A stretch of DNA of 64,000 bases from a virus, in the IMG/VR virus record IMGVR_UViG_3300009320_000007, positions 25,167-89,166 of that record, one strand, 5' to 3'. A program made the position numbers and the translations under genes. The notes beneath the pieces are model-generated. The model ran no database searches. It was not told the DNA's origin and saw only the letters and a program-made list of their open reading frames with translations. Positions 23,264-31,462 of this stretch are shown piece by piece (positions within the stretch are counted from its first letter, which is position 1; every line of letters begins with the position of its first letter).

Positions 23264-23875
23264 TCAGTCCTCCTCTCCTAGAATCTCCCGTTTGTGGTTC
23301 ATCACCACCCGAGCGACATACTCCACCATGTATGGCTCACGAGGCGGCGCCGGCGGCGAATACGCTGAACGGTCGGGATAGTGGGGGTACATCTCAAGCA
23401 ACGCCCGCCCGTCCGGCGGCCCCAGCAAGGAAGGCCTCTCCGACTGGGAGATGATGAATGCAGCATTGAGCATCCCTATCTTCATCCTCCCCGAGAAGTC
23501 TTGCAACAAGCGGTCTATCAGTTCGCTCTCCTTGGCCGCCAAAGCCTCCTCCTTCCGCTTCTTCTTCCACGCCTCCGGCGGCCACAAGGCAGGGTCGGGG
23601 GAGGGCTCGGCGAACCGCTGCATCACAGCGTCATACGGTTCGTCCGCCGGCAGGACAGTCTCCAACACGCCGTCCCGAATGACTACCCAAAACTCTTCCC
23701 TGTCCTGGCCAGTTCCGCTGTAGATGCCGTCCAGGAGATACCCCCTCCCTGCTCCCTCGAACACCCGTACGGGGAGTTTCTCCCCCTCCTTGAAGCTCTC
23801 ACAGCAGTCCCCCCTGCCGGTATTGAACTGGACCTTCGCCCCTTCCTCAGTGATTACCGTAGTGAACATCCCCAT
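23264..23875 (-). CDS. hypothetical protein
   Basis: 203 aa, GAGGAGG eight bases before the ATG. An N-terminal beta-rich domain (FTTVITEEGAKVQFNTGRGD; VRVFEGAGRGYLLDGIYSGT) is followed by a Lys/Glu-rich helix (WKKKRKEEALAAKESELIDR) and a Pro-rich C-terminus. No family recognised. Confidence 0.8.
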   Translation of the reverse strand: MGMFTTVITEEGAKVQFNTGRGDCCESFKEGEKLPVRVFEGAGRGYLLDGIYSGTGQDREEFWVVIRDGVLETVLPADEPYDAVMQRFAEPSPDPALWPPEAWKKKRKEEALAAKESELIDRLLQDFSGRMKIGMLNAAFIISQSERPSLLGPPDGRALLEMYPHYPDRSAYSPPAPPREPYMVEYVARVVMNHKREILGEED

Positions 23876-23878
23876 TCG

Positions 23879-24223
23879 CTAGTCCTCCTCTTCCGGCGGG
23901 GCAGCTTCCAATGGCTGCACCTCGTTGTCAGTCTCCTCCCAACCCGCCCAAGGCACCAATATACACATATCCCCGCTGGGAGAATCCACCACGGCGCTGT
24001 TGGCCATGTGCTGTTGAAGGGAGAAACGGGACACCAGCATCTGGTAGTCGTCTGTGCAGCTGCGGACAGCCCCTTCCTTCAGCAACGTACAGTGCCGGCA
24101 GGAGAAACGCCACAGCCCCTTGCAGTACTCCAACTGGTACTCCCGGTTCTCGTGGGTATCTACGACGTGGTAGCTCCCCTCTCCCGACACTCTCATCTTC
24201 TGCACAATCTCCAACAGGGTCAC
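23879..24223 (-). CDS. hypothetical protein with Cys pairs
   Basis: 114 aa from a GTG start with GAGGAGG six bases ahead. CKGLWRFSCRHCTLL and a further Cys (RSC) could form a zinc site. The C-terminus is acidic. It follows the 495-aa gene by one base. Function unknown. Confidence 0.8.
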   Translation of the reverse strand: MTLLEIVQKMRVSGEGSYHVVDTHENREYQLEYCKGLWRFSCRHCTLLKEGAVRSCTDDYQMLVSRFSLQQHMANSAVVDSPSGDMCILVPWAGWEETDNEVQPLEAAPPEEED

Positions 24224-24224
24224 G

Positions 24225-25712
24225 CTATTCCTCCTCGATGAAGTAACTGTCCCTATGTTCCACTTCCCGCCAGTTCTGGGTAGCGTCCTCCGAACCCATA
24301 TCCACCGGTACCAGGTTGTCTTTTTCGCTACTTTCCCCTACTCCCGTGCGGCCGTAGAGGAGGGTGTCGACCTCACCGACGATACGCATATGCTCCCCAT
24401 TGAGGTGGCGGTAGGTCTTGCCCACCTCAAACTTGAAACCGCCGGCCTTGTGCTCGTCCTTGTGCTCGTCTTTGATGACAACCACGGTAGTTGGGCCCAA
24501 CGCCAACGGGGAGCTCTCCCCCCTCTCATCAAGCGTCCAGGGGTGCTCCTGCACCTCGTCCGCCAACTTCTGGGGGATGCGGCCCTCTTCGGCCCTGAGC
24601 TTGCGCTCCTCCCCCTTGTGAACGACAAACGAGCCGGCTGCGTTGCGTAAGAGCACAAGCCCCGACTGCAACAGGTAAATGACCCGGTCTACCGTCCACT
24701 CCTCGAGCTCGTCCACACAGACGTGGTCATAGGACTCCCCCCGTATCTGCCCAAGCTCCCAGCTCACGAGGTCCTTCCGCAACGCCTCCAGGCGAGCCTT
24801 GCGGGCAACGGGCGGGGCGGAACGCAACCACTCCTTGACAATGCCCATGATACCGGAACGGGTGTGCAAGGCGGCACACAACTGCGCCAGTAAGGGGGAA
24901 CCCTTGCAGCCCGCCCCCCGGCCGAGCTTGTGGAGTTCGTCCCAGGGGCGCTTCTCTGCTCCCTGAGAGACGCCCTCCCTAGCGGCCACAAAGAAGCGCT
25001 CCAGTTCCTCGTACACCGACTTGGGCACAGTGTACCTAATTTCTCCCGTGCACGGGTTCTCCGTCTTCCCTACCCCTGGCCAGGGAGGTATCCCCATAGC
25101 CTTGTACAGGCTCTCCCGGACTAGGTCGCCGGGGATGGCTAAATTGACCCCCTCGGTTCGGCCACAATGAGAGGCGGGAGCCTCCTCCACCGTCATCACC
25201 ACGTTCCCGTCCTTGTCCCTGTGATCCCCCAACGCCAGTCCCCTGTGCCCCACCACCCGGGCGTCCTTGAAGACGGCCCGATTGCCGTCCTCGGTGTCGA
25301 TGTGGAGGTCCGCCCCATGCCAAGTCATCTCCCTCACCTTGCCGAAGAAAGTGCCCTCCGTTGGAATTGGAACCTCCGGAGCGGGTATTCTCAACCCTTC
25401 CTCCGACCCCTCCTCAATCCCCCCAGGGGCCAGAGGAACTAGGTAGGTTCGCAACGCCTTGCCATAGTGGGTGAACCCCTCCCTCGCCTTCTCGAGGTCT
25501 TCTACTACCTGCGCCTCGAAGTCGTTGAGTTCGTCCGAGTGCTTGTGCCACCACGACCCACCCTGGACGAACATCCCCCAGGTGGTGACGATGAGCCCAA
25601 GCCCATCCGCCGATAGGCCCAACGGGTAATGGACGTCCTTACCGGGGTTATTCTGATCCAGCACTCTACGGGCGACCGCCGCCCGGACTTCTTGTTCTGC
25701 TGTCAACTGCAT
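24225..25712 (-). CDS. large hypothetical protein, multi-domain
   Basis: 495 aa with AAAGGAGG ahead. An N-terminal domain (about 1-95) contains GLSADGLGLIVTTWGMFVQG. The middle has a strand-rich piece (LHIDTEDGNRAVFKDARVVG) and a helical region with Arg/Lys. The C-terminal 80 residues (FKFEVGKTYRHLNGEHMRIV..) resemble a short domain I have seen at the ends of many phage proteins, of unknown role. No catalytic motif found. Confidence 0.8.
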   Translation of the reverse strand: MQLTAEQEVRAAVARRVLDQNNPGKDVHYPLGLSADGLGLIVTTWGMFVQGGSWWHKHSDELNDFEAQVVEDLEKAREGFTHYGKALRTYLVPLAPGGIEEGSEEGLRIPAPEVPIPTEGTFFGKVREMTWHGADLHIDTEDGNRAVFKDARVVGHRGLALGDHRDKDGNVVMTVEEAPASHCGRTEGVNLAIPGDLVRESLYKAMGIPPWPGVGKTENPCTGEIRYTVPKSVYEELERFFVAAREGVSQGAEKRPWDELHKLGRGAGCKGSPLLAQLCAALHTRSGIMGIVKEWLRSAPPVARKARLEALRKDLVSWELGQIRGESYDHVCVDELEEWTVDRVIYLLQSGLVLLRNAAGSFVVHKGEERKLRAEEGRIPQKLADEVQEHPWTLDERGESSPLALGPTTVVVIKDEHKDEHKAGGFKFEVGKTYRHLNGEHMRIVGEVDTLLYGRTGVGESSEKDNLVPVDMGSEDATQNWREVEHRDSYFIEEE

Positions 25713-25807
25713 CTTTTCCTCCTTTATGCTGCCTCAATTTCCCAAGTAGGCTCTGCTCCGCCGAGGGCCGGTGCCCGCCCCTTCGCTCCTCACCGGGACA
25801 CCTAAAG

Positions 25808-25921
25808 TCACCCCCCCGCCAAGAAGACGTGCCCCTTGTGGTGCAACAAATACCTCAAACATGCACAAAACCGGCACATCGGGCAGCTGCCCTCGCAGCC
25901 GCAAAGCTCGTCGTTGCTCAT
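25808..25921 (-). CDS. 37-aa Cys-rich microprotein
   Basis: The ATG overlaps the upstream stop by four bases (ATGA). The product has six cysteines in CGCEGSC and CRFCAC arrays within its first 22 residues, a likely metal-binding knuckle, then a short hydrophobic end. The 95 bases between its stop and the next start show only the SD of the 24225-25712 gene. Confidence 0.55.
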   Translation of the reverse strand: MSNDELCGCEGSCPMCRFCACLRYLLHHKGHVFLAGG

Positions 25922-26469
25922 GTTATCTCCACGTAGTCGTCCGTCACAGTCACACAAACGTCGATAGTTGCCAAGTCGTCGGGGTCGAACCGCTCATTGC
26001 GCACGTCTATTGTAAAAATAGCAAGGCCGTTTCCCCCTCCCTGCTCCGCGATTCTCGCATCCACGTACGCCTTGAACTCCCCCCAGGTCAGGGAGCGGTA
26101 GTTAGAGTAGTCCTTCTCCGACGGCCGAATGGGGTAGTTCCCGGCCACGCTGACCCCCCTCAGGTAGCCGATGCACCCGTCGTTTTTGCACTGCCACGAG
26201 GAAGCGTCGAACGGGAACATGAGATGGTTGCAGTACTTGCAAGGGGGGATGGGGGGATCTGTCTTCCGCTGCCTCCCCGAGGCCCTCCTCACACAGTCGG
26301 GACAGACATCAGTCGTAGCGTTGAAAAGCCATCCCGCAAGCAGCGCCTGATTGCGCAAAGTCCCGGGGAGGCCGCAGGGCTCCTCGGCGCAGTAAACGGA
26401 GTTGCATCCTATGATGTCGCACAGCACCATCTCGAACCGCTCTCCTCCCCGTTCTCTTTGAACAGCCAT
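25918..26469 (-). CDS. multi-zinc-ribbon protein
   Basis: 183 aa, GGGAGGGGG ahead of the ATG. Ten cysteines fall in pairs: C17/C22/C27/C32, C56/C59 (CPDC), C77/C80 (CKYC) and C94/C99, giving at least two probable zinc sites. The C-terminal third is strand-rich with GLAIFTIDVRNERFDPDDL. The gene starts directly after the truncated methyltransferase. Function unknown. Confidence 0.8.
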   Translation of the reverse strand: MAVQRERGGERFEMVLCDIIGCNSVYCAEEPCGLPGTLRNQALLAGWLFNATTDVCPDCVRRASGRQRKTDPPIPPCKYCNHLMFPFDASSWQCKNDGCIGYLRGVSVAGNYPIRPSEKDYSNYRSLTWGEFKAYVDARIAEQGGGNGLAIFTIDVRNERFDPDDLATIDVCVTVTDDYVEIT

Positions 26470-26472
26470 TGG

Positions 26473-26802
26473 TTACCCCCTCCCTATCCCAATGAACGGG
26501 TCCAGGACGTACTTCCCCCCCGGGCAGTGCTCATTGAGCAACCGAGCAAGAACGTCAATGATGGGGGGTGGGAACGCCGCCGGGTGGGACGCCATCAGCT
26601 CGCCTCCGCCGCCGGGGGCAGGGTAACCGTCACCACCACCCCATGCTCCGCTTCGTACGCCGTGCTGCGTCCCCTCGTCCTCGTCCGGGCGCTCAGTGTG
26701 CAGGTAGAAATTCACCCTGCCCGGAAGATTGGGGTGCCAATCAGAGGTTATCTTCACTCCCCCCAAGCGGCAAGCAAGAGAGAGGAACTCCTCCTTGGTC
26801 AT
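26473..26802 (-). pseudogene. truncated DNA methyltransferase-like protein
   Basis: 109 aa starting MTKEEF, GAGGGGGAGA ahead. Residues 73-79 (HPAAFPP) and 101-107 (DPFIGIG) are the paired hallmark that opens the SAM-binding core of N6/N4 DNA methyltransferases. The frame ends immediately after at GRG, before motif II. No SPPY catalytic motif follows in any obvious continuation. It is either a decayed remnant or a reused fragment. The reading frame and SD remain good, so it may still be translated. Confidence 0.6.
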
Positions 26803-27161
26803 TCTCCCCCTCTTAGACCGAGTTCGGTCGGTCCTTCCTTTTTCTGTGGCCACGTTTGGGCATCACTTCTCCGTATATTCTCAATCCGGGAGCCCACCGG
26901 CAGCTCCGCATCCTTTCCTGCACACTCCTCCATCTCCCCGTCCTTGTCGAAGACTATGTCGAGCCGGAAATACAGTGCTGGTACCACCAACTCGGCGAAG
27001 TGCTGAAGGGCCTGACCGCACCGGGGGCAGTTGCATAGCAAAGTAAGAGCCACCTCCTCATGCGCACAGGCGGGGCACATACCCCGCATGGTCCCACCCA
27101 CATGGTTAATAGTGAAACGGATAGTATGCTCTCCCCCAACCTCCCCTTCTAGCCAAATCAT
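26799..27161 (-). CDS. zinc-ribbon hypothetical protein
   Basis: 120 aa; ATG overlaps the upstream stop by four bases. C29/C32 (CPAC) and C45/C48 (CPRC, plus C43) form a probable zinc ribbon. After it comes LVVPALYFRLDIVFDKDG and an Arg/Lys C-terminus. Function unknown; one of a run of zinc-motif genes here. Confidence 0.8.
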   Translation of the reverse strand: MIWLEGEVGGEHTIRFTINHVGGTMRGMCPACAHEEVALTLLCNCPRCGQALQHFAELVVPALYFRLDIVFDKDGEMEECAGKDAELPVGSRIENIRRSDAQTWPQKKEGPTELGLRGGE

Positions 27162-27673
27162 GGACCCTCCGGTATCGCAATGTCATCCGGTATTGCCTCA
27201 GTTGCATTTGTTGCCTCTGTGGGCTCAAGGGCCTCTGTGGCCACCATTGCCTCTGCGGCGCCCCCTTCCTCAGCCTCATACAAGGCCGCCATCTCCCGAG
27301 CAGGGCCTTCGAATTCCAACCGCACCTCCTCCCCGCCCAGCTCCTCCCACTCCGCAATTACCGCTTGCAACGGGGCCACCAAGTCTGGGTCCAGGACCGT
27401 AATGTGTCCGAACGGGTTAATGACCGCCGACATCTCCTTCCGAGGAATGCGCATCATCTGGCTACTCCCCAGAGACATCTGGTAAAGGCGGTTTTTCACC
27501 CTCGCCCCGAACGTCCACTTCCTCCGGGCGTAGAGGACTGGGCAGTCCATATCGCCGGCGTTGCAGTAATACCCGTGCAGCATCACCCAACCAGGGTAGC
27601 TCGGGAGGAAGTTGTCCTTGAGGAACTGCACCAAGTGGTCCGAACAGTCTAGGGTTGCCTGCTGTGCTTTCAT
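27158..27673 (-). CDS. hypothetical protein
   Basis: 171 aa; ATG overlaps the upstream stop by four bases with GAAGGG ahead. Contains GWVMLHGYYCNAGDMDCPVLY, a basic middle (RRKWTFGARVKNRLYQ), and an acidic Ala/Glu/Thr-rich tail of about 45 residues. No family recognised. Confidence 0.8.
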   Translation of the reverse strand: MKAQQATLDCSDHLVQFLKDNFLPSYPGWVMLHGYYCNAGDMDCPVLYARRKWTFGARVKNRLYQMSLGSSQMMRIPRKEMSAVINPFGHITVLDPDLVAPLQAVIAEWEELGGEEVRLEFEGPAREMAALYEAEEGGAAEAMVATEALEPTEATNATEAIPDDIAIPEGP

Positions 27674-27909
27674 CCCTTCGTCTCCTCGGTGCTGTCCCGC
27701 GAGAAGGGGGAGGGGGTCCCCATTGTGTCGCCGTTATCCATCTCCCTACGCAACGGGCAGTCGTTTGGGGGGGAATAATGGTACACCCATCTCTTGGTCA
27801 GCAGTATCTTCCTTCTTGGGACTTGCGGATGGCGGCATTCGCACACCTTCGAGGGAGGACCAGCCCGATCAATGTGGGCACACTCGCTACAGTGACGGGG
27901 GATTCTCAT
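27670..27909 (-). CDS. small Cys-rich protein
   Basis: 79 aa starting MRIPRHCSEC, ATG overlapping the upstream stop with GAGGAG ahead. C7/C10, C23/C25 and C51 with nearby His residues resemble a short treble-clef or iron-sulfur-like pattern often seen in phage proteins (C..C......C.C). Function unknown. Confidence 0.75.
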   Translation of the reverse strand: MRIPRHCSECAHIDRAGPPSKVCECRHPQVPRRKILLTKRWVYHYSPPNDCPLRREMDNGDTMGTPSPFSRDSTEETKG

Positions 27910-28370
27910 GACCACTCCTCGGTGAGGTGGTACACCGTCGTCACCTCGGTTCGCTTCTCCTGCCGCACTACCCCTTTCCGGACCAAGGCGTTGACAGTGC
28001 GCCAGCCCACCCGGATGCCACTGATACGCTCCTCTTTGGCTGCGTACAGGTAGGCCCCAAAGAAGTCCGTTATGAATTCCCCACCATTGCGGAGGATTTC
28101 CACCACCTTCCGCTGAACCCGGGTGAGCTTGGCGTAGCTGATATCTATTCCGGCAGCTTCCAACTCTTTCAGACACCTCTCGCATCCCGGGAAGGTCCTG
28201 TTCGGAACCTCCCTGGCTCGGGACTTGGTGTAGTCGGTGACGATAATCACCTTCCTGCACGCAGTCGTATAGTCCTTCCGTATAGTGAACAAGTCCTGCT
28301 CCGTAACCACGAATGACACGACGTGGCACCACCTTCGGCCCGGGGCCTTTTGCACCTGAACCCCCCTCAT
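27906..28370 (-). CDS. putative winged-helix protein
   Basis: 154 aa. The C-terminal half (LTRVQRKVVEILRNGG...RVGWRTVNALVRKGVVRQ...VYHLTEEW) has the helix-turn-helix plus beta-wing layout of small MarR-like or phage winged-helix proteins. The N-terminal half has CRKVIIVTDYT and FPGCERC. ATG overlaps the upstream stop. A DNA-binding role is likely but unproven. Confidence 0.75.
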   Translation of the reverse strand: MRGVQVQKAPGRRWCHVVSFVVTEQDLFTIRKDYTTACRKVIIVTDYTKSRAREVPNRTFPGCERCLKELEAAGIDISYAKLTRVQRKVVEILRNGGEFITDFFGAYLYAAKEERISGIRVGWRTVNALVRKGVVRQEKRTEVTTVYHLTEEWS

Positions 28371-28600
28371 CGTTTCTCTCCTAAGGCTTCAAACACCTCC
28401 TTCCGAGCTTGGCGTGCGCACTTAGCCACCCCCACTGGACTGAGGGAATATGTCATAGTAATGAGGGTAATCGTGCTCTCCGCTATCTCTGCCTCCGTCC
28501 GCCAGTAGCACACGTCACAGAGGGCCTCATGCTTCCCCTTCTCCCGCCCGTGGGCGTGTAGATTGATTGCCGCACTGTGGCACCTGGTGCAATTATTCAT
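28367..28600 (-). CDS. zinc-ribbon microprotein
   Basis: 77 aa with GGGAGGG before the ATG. C4/C7 and C28/C31 (CTRC, CDVC) form a four-Cys site with a His-rich loop. A helix (EAEIAESTITLITMTYSLS) and a basic end follow. Coupled on both sides by short overlaps. Function unknown. Confidence 0.8.
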   Translation of the reverse strand: MNNCTRCHSAAINLHAHGREKGKHEALCDVCYWRTEAEIAESTITLITMTYSLSPVGVAKCARQARKEVFEALGEKR

Positions 28601-29501
28601 TTTCCCTCCCCAGTCGTATCTTCAGCCCGAACCCCAAACAGCAAAGGTAGAGGTTCTTCTTCTCCGCGTCGTAGTAGGCCCCCACCCACAGGTCGTACCA
28701 GCGGTAAAAAGGGGTGACTCGAGGGGCCTTCTCCGGCGCTTCTGCGCCCAGGTAGTAGGGCTTGCCCACCCGGGGGATGTACTGCTTGGTGTAGGTCACC
28801 CCATTGTAGCCGAAGTCACAGGTCGACCCATCCGGCCGGGGGATCTGCACCCGAAACCGGCCATGGCGCCTCAGGGCATCGCTAAGCTTATCGCACACCC
28901 AGTCCACGTCGGCGTTGGCCTCAATGCTCACGTACCCTTCCCACCTAGACTGGACGCCGGAGCGGCGCTCATCGGACGGGCCACAGGTGAGATCCACTAC
29001 GCAGTTCCTCAAGTCGTACTGCACCCGCTCGAACAGGCCGTCCTCCACCTCGTAGACGTCAAGGAGGTAAAAGAAAATCTTCCGGCGAATAGGTCCCCCC
29101 TCCCCCGCCTTGATCTCGTGCTGGTTACGTACACCCCCTGCACAGGGCTCAGGGATCAACAAGTCCGTCTTCTCCGTCTTCTCCCACACCTTCATCTCCC
29201 CCACCTTGGATACGGGAGACGCAGCAAACTTGACGACAACTTGGGGGCGGTCTGTCGCCACTACCCCCTCGACACCTACCCCCAACATGCGAGTCCAGAT
29301 GTCCAACCACTCCAGCCATTGCGGGATCTGGTCATCGCCCTCCAACTCAAGTTGCCCAAACCAGCTATTGCTGGAGTTGACACAAGCCTCCCGTATTGGC
29401 CAAGGAGAACCCTCCACATACTTCAGAACTTCGAGTTCCCGCCCAACCGGGACAAACCCAAGGAGAGTAAAGGTGAACGGGCGCGAGTGGCAGCAGCTCA
29501 C
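28593..29501 (-). CDS. hypothetical protein with C-terminal PYY module
   Basis: 302 aa from a GTG at 29501 that overlaps the upstream TGA, with GAGGGGGAAATC ahead. Strand-rich throughout. The C-terminal part (YIPRVGKPYYLG...APRVTPFYRWYDLWVG) parallels GEPYY...VPFY in the 19864-20247 product. Possible domain duplication. No enzyme motif. Confidence 0.75.
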   Translation of the reverse strand: MSCCHSRPFTFTLLGFVPVGRELEVLKYVEGSPWPIREACVNSSNSWFGQLELEGDDQIPQWLEWLDIWTRMLGVGVEGVVATDRPQVVVKFAASPVSKVGEMKVWEKTEKTDLLIPEPCAGGVRNQHEIKAGEGGPIRRKIFFYLLDVYEVEDGLFERVQYDLRNCVVDLTCGPSDERRSGVQSRWEGYVSIEANADVDWVCDKLSDALRRHGRFRVQIPRPDGSTCDFGYNGVTYTKQYIPRVGKPYYLGAEAPEKAPRVTPFYRWYDLWVGAYYDAEKKNLYLCCLGFGLKIRLGRENE

Positions 29502-29752
29502 GATTTCCCCCTCGGCCACACTTTGAGCCTCCCCCGGTGCAACAACGGCGCCTTCAGGTCGTCCCCGCCCCACACTGTTACCTCCCCATGCCCAAGGTAC
29601 AGGAGGAACGCCAAGAGCGCCCCCATTTTCGCACACCACCGCCACCTGAAGGGGCCAACGGCGTAAGCGGTCCGCCACCTGATGGGGGAAGGCTCTACAA
29701 CTACCAGGTAGTACCTGGCCTTCTGCCCCTGTTTGTTCGTCTGCCAACTCAT
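29498..29752 (-). CDS. small protein with hydrophobic segment
   Basis: 84 aa; ATG overlaps the upstream stop. An N-terminal basic/strand part (KQGQKARYYLVVVEP) precedes AKMGALLAFLLYLGHG, a short possible membrane helix, then a basic tail (HRGRLKVWPRGKS). Function unknown. Confidence 0.75.
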   Translation of the reverse strand: MSWQTNKQGQKARYYLVVVEPSPIRWRTAYAVGPFRWRWCAKMGALLAFLLYLGHGEVTVWGGDDLKAPLLHRGRLKVWPRGKS

Positions 29753-30468
29753 CGTCTGTACCTCCTCCCTTTCTGCCGGTCCATTATCTTCTCATGGCAA
29801 GGCGGGCAGCGGTTGCTCTCCCACCCCTCCGGCGGCTTGAACAGCTCTCCGCAACTCTTGCACCGGGGGAGGGGCTCCACAATGACGTTCAAGTACTCCT
29901 GCCTGAACATGTCGGGACCGCAACGCATGGACTCAAATAGTTCCTGCGTTGTAACGCCCTCCATGGGCTCTGGTGACGGCCCCTCAAACGTGGGCCATAT
30001 CGTTTGGTCTTGCTTCAACCAGTCCCGCCCCCAAGCCTGCTCAACAGTGCACACCAGGATCAATTCTCCTTTACGTACGTACGCCTGGGAGACCTCCCCC
30101 ACTACCTGGTCGCCCCGGCGGATCTCGCTGCCCCGCAGCCGCGCCGCCAGTTCCTGGTAGTCCACCTCGAACCGGTCACTGGGAAAAGTGGCGGTGAAGT
30201 GCCCCCACTGGGAGGCCTGGGTGAGGTGCTCCCTCACTTTCTCCTCCGCTTTCAACAACGCCCCCTCCTTGCGGAGCTCCTCGTAGTCGTGCCTTGTCAT
30301 CATCGCCCGGGTTGCGCCGGTGTCCCTGTCAACCAGGTGGACCACCCCGCTCTCATCCTCGTGGGCCTCCAGGTCCCCCGTCAACTGGAGCTGCTCACCC
30401 TCCCGAGACGAGAAGGCGCTACGCAGAACTTCCATATCGAGGGGGTCGTCTTTGCTGGGCTTCTTCAT
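29749..30468 (-). CDS. hypothetical protein with C-terminal zinc ribbon
   Basis: 239 aa starting MKKPSKD, overlapping the upstream stop. The N-terminal half is charged and helical. The C-terminal about 35 residues carry CKSC...CPPC, a classic zinc ribbon followed by a basic tail (KGRRYRR). A nucleic-acid-related role is plausible. No family recognised. Confidence 0.8.
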   Translation of the reverse strand: MKKPSKDDPLDMEVLRSAFSSREGEQLQLTGDLEAHEDESGVVHLVDRDTGATRAMMTRHDYEELRKEGALLKAEEKVREHLTQASQWGHFTATFPSDRFEVDYQELAARLRGSEIRRGDQVVGEVSQAYVRKGELILVCTVEQAWGRDWLKQDQTIWPTFEGPSPEPMEGVTTQELFESMRCGPDMFRQEYLNVIVEPLPRCKSCGELFKPPEGWESNRCPPCHEKIMDRQKGRRYRR

Positions 30469-31001
30469 GCCTCTCTCCCCCACTTCTCCAGGTAGGTGCG
30501 CCCCAACAGCTTGAAGCGGCGGTACATCTTCGCCTGCTCCTCGTCCCCCTCCGCCGTAGCATCGACCAGCTCCCGCAAGAATACCAGCCCCTCACGGAGC
30601 TTGTCCATCACGTTGCGGGCCCGTTTCTCAGTACCAGCACACTCCTGCTCCAAGGACGCCTCCGGCCGGGGGATGGCGCCGAGAATGGCCTGCACTCGGT
30701 AGAAGGCACTCCCCACCTCTACGTCTGCGCCCCACTTGCCCGGCTTGCAAGGGAGGGAGAAGACCTGGCCGGTGGCCCTGCTTATCTCCAACAGCTCCCG
30801 GGAGATGTCGTCGACGTTGAGCTTGAGGTTGGCCAACCGCACCCGGGACTTATCTCGGCACTCCATCTCCACCTGCTGGAACACTAGACAACGCCCCCTT
30901 GGCTCAATGGAGGCGAACTCGGCCACCCCCGCCTCCGTCACGTAAAGCTCCAATGGAGGGACAACCAGTCTCTCCGGCTTCGTCGGGAACGTATCCTTCA
31001 A
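30465..31001 (-). CDS. hypothetical protein
   Basis: About 178 aa from a TTG at 31001 with GGAGG seven bases ahead; a GTG at 31034 is possible but its SD is too close. Strand-rich N-terminus (ERLVVPPLELYVTEAGVAEF), a helical C-terminus (KLREGLVFLRELVDATAEGD) with a basic end. No family recognised. Confidence 0.75.
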   Translation of the reverse strand: MKDTFPTKPERLVVPPLELYVTEAGVAEFASIEPRGRCLVFQQVEMECRDKSRVRLANLKLNVDDISRELLEISRATGQVFSLPCKPGKWGADVEVGSAFYRVQAILGAIPRPEASLEQECAGTEKRARNVMDKLREGLVFLRELVDATAEGDEEQAKMYRRFKLLGRTYLEKWGREA

Positions 31002-31067
31002 CCTTCCGCCTCCACGTAGCAGTGCCGGGGGCACTCCCCTGCCCAGATGGGGGAGTGCCTTCGTAGT

Positions 31068-31274
31068 TCACTTCGCCCCCATATGCTGCCTCCAAAACTC
31101 CGGGTGGAAGTCGCAGACATCATCGGCACTTACCAGGTCGTACCAAATAGGCATCGACTTCCTACCGGGCAATCTGAGCAGACACCGCAACTTCTGCGGG
31201 TCCCCCGTACCTCGGTCAACCGAGGATGGGCAGCTAGCGCACGTGGGTGGGGTTTTTTTCTTTTCTTTCGACAT
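31068..31274 (-). CDS. first gene of the 31-kb leftward operon, zinc-type microprotein
   Basis: 68 aa starting MSKEKKK, AAGGAGG ahead of the ATG. C12/C15 (CASC), C30 and C54 with DFHPEFW nearby suggest a single metal site. It is the first gene behind the TTGACA/TAGTAT promoter at 31351-31379. Function unknown. Confidence 0.8.
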   Translation of the reverse strand: MSKEKKKTPPTCASCPSSVDRGTGDPQKLRCLLRLPGRKSMPIWYDLVSADDVCDFHPEFWRQHMGAK

Positions 31275-31350
31275 AGGTGCCTCCTTGTCTTTATCCTTCT
31301 CCAAGCAGGAAAGGGCCTCAACAGCCCATTCCGGCCGCCCTGCACTCCGA

Positions 31351-31379
31351 ATACTAACCCTACAGGTTTTGCCTGTCAA
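31351..31379 (-). promoter_or_regulatory. sigma70-like promoter of the 31-kb leftward operon
   Basis: Minus-strand TTGACA (31379-31374), a 17-base spacer and TAGTAT (31356-31351). Close to consensus, firing left toward 31274. The shared 14-mer ACTAACCCTACAGG (31353-31366) and the GTTTAAC block also occur at the 15-kb promoter. Confidence 0.75.
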
Positions 31380-31426
31380 GCACTTTGTTTAACGTTTTTT
31401 CTTGCACGATTGGGGACGTTCTCTGT

Positions 31427-31450
31427 TATAAGAATAGTGGACCAACAACA
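31427..31450 (+). promoter_or_regulatory. TATAAG promoter-like element
   Basis: TATAAG at 31427-31432 then AGTGGACCAACA, upstream of the rightward gene at 31463. The same GGACCAACA leader occurs after the 15137 element. It forms a divergent pair with the 31351-31379 promoter. Confidence 0.55.
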
Positions 31451-31462
31451 TGGAGGCTTGTC

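Noticed and set aside
25771-27006. Plus-strand frame of about 410 codons
   Set aside because: It covers several leftward genes with SDs and zinc motifs; its composition is Pro/Arg/Ser low complexity.
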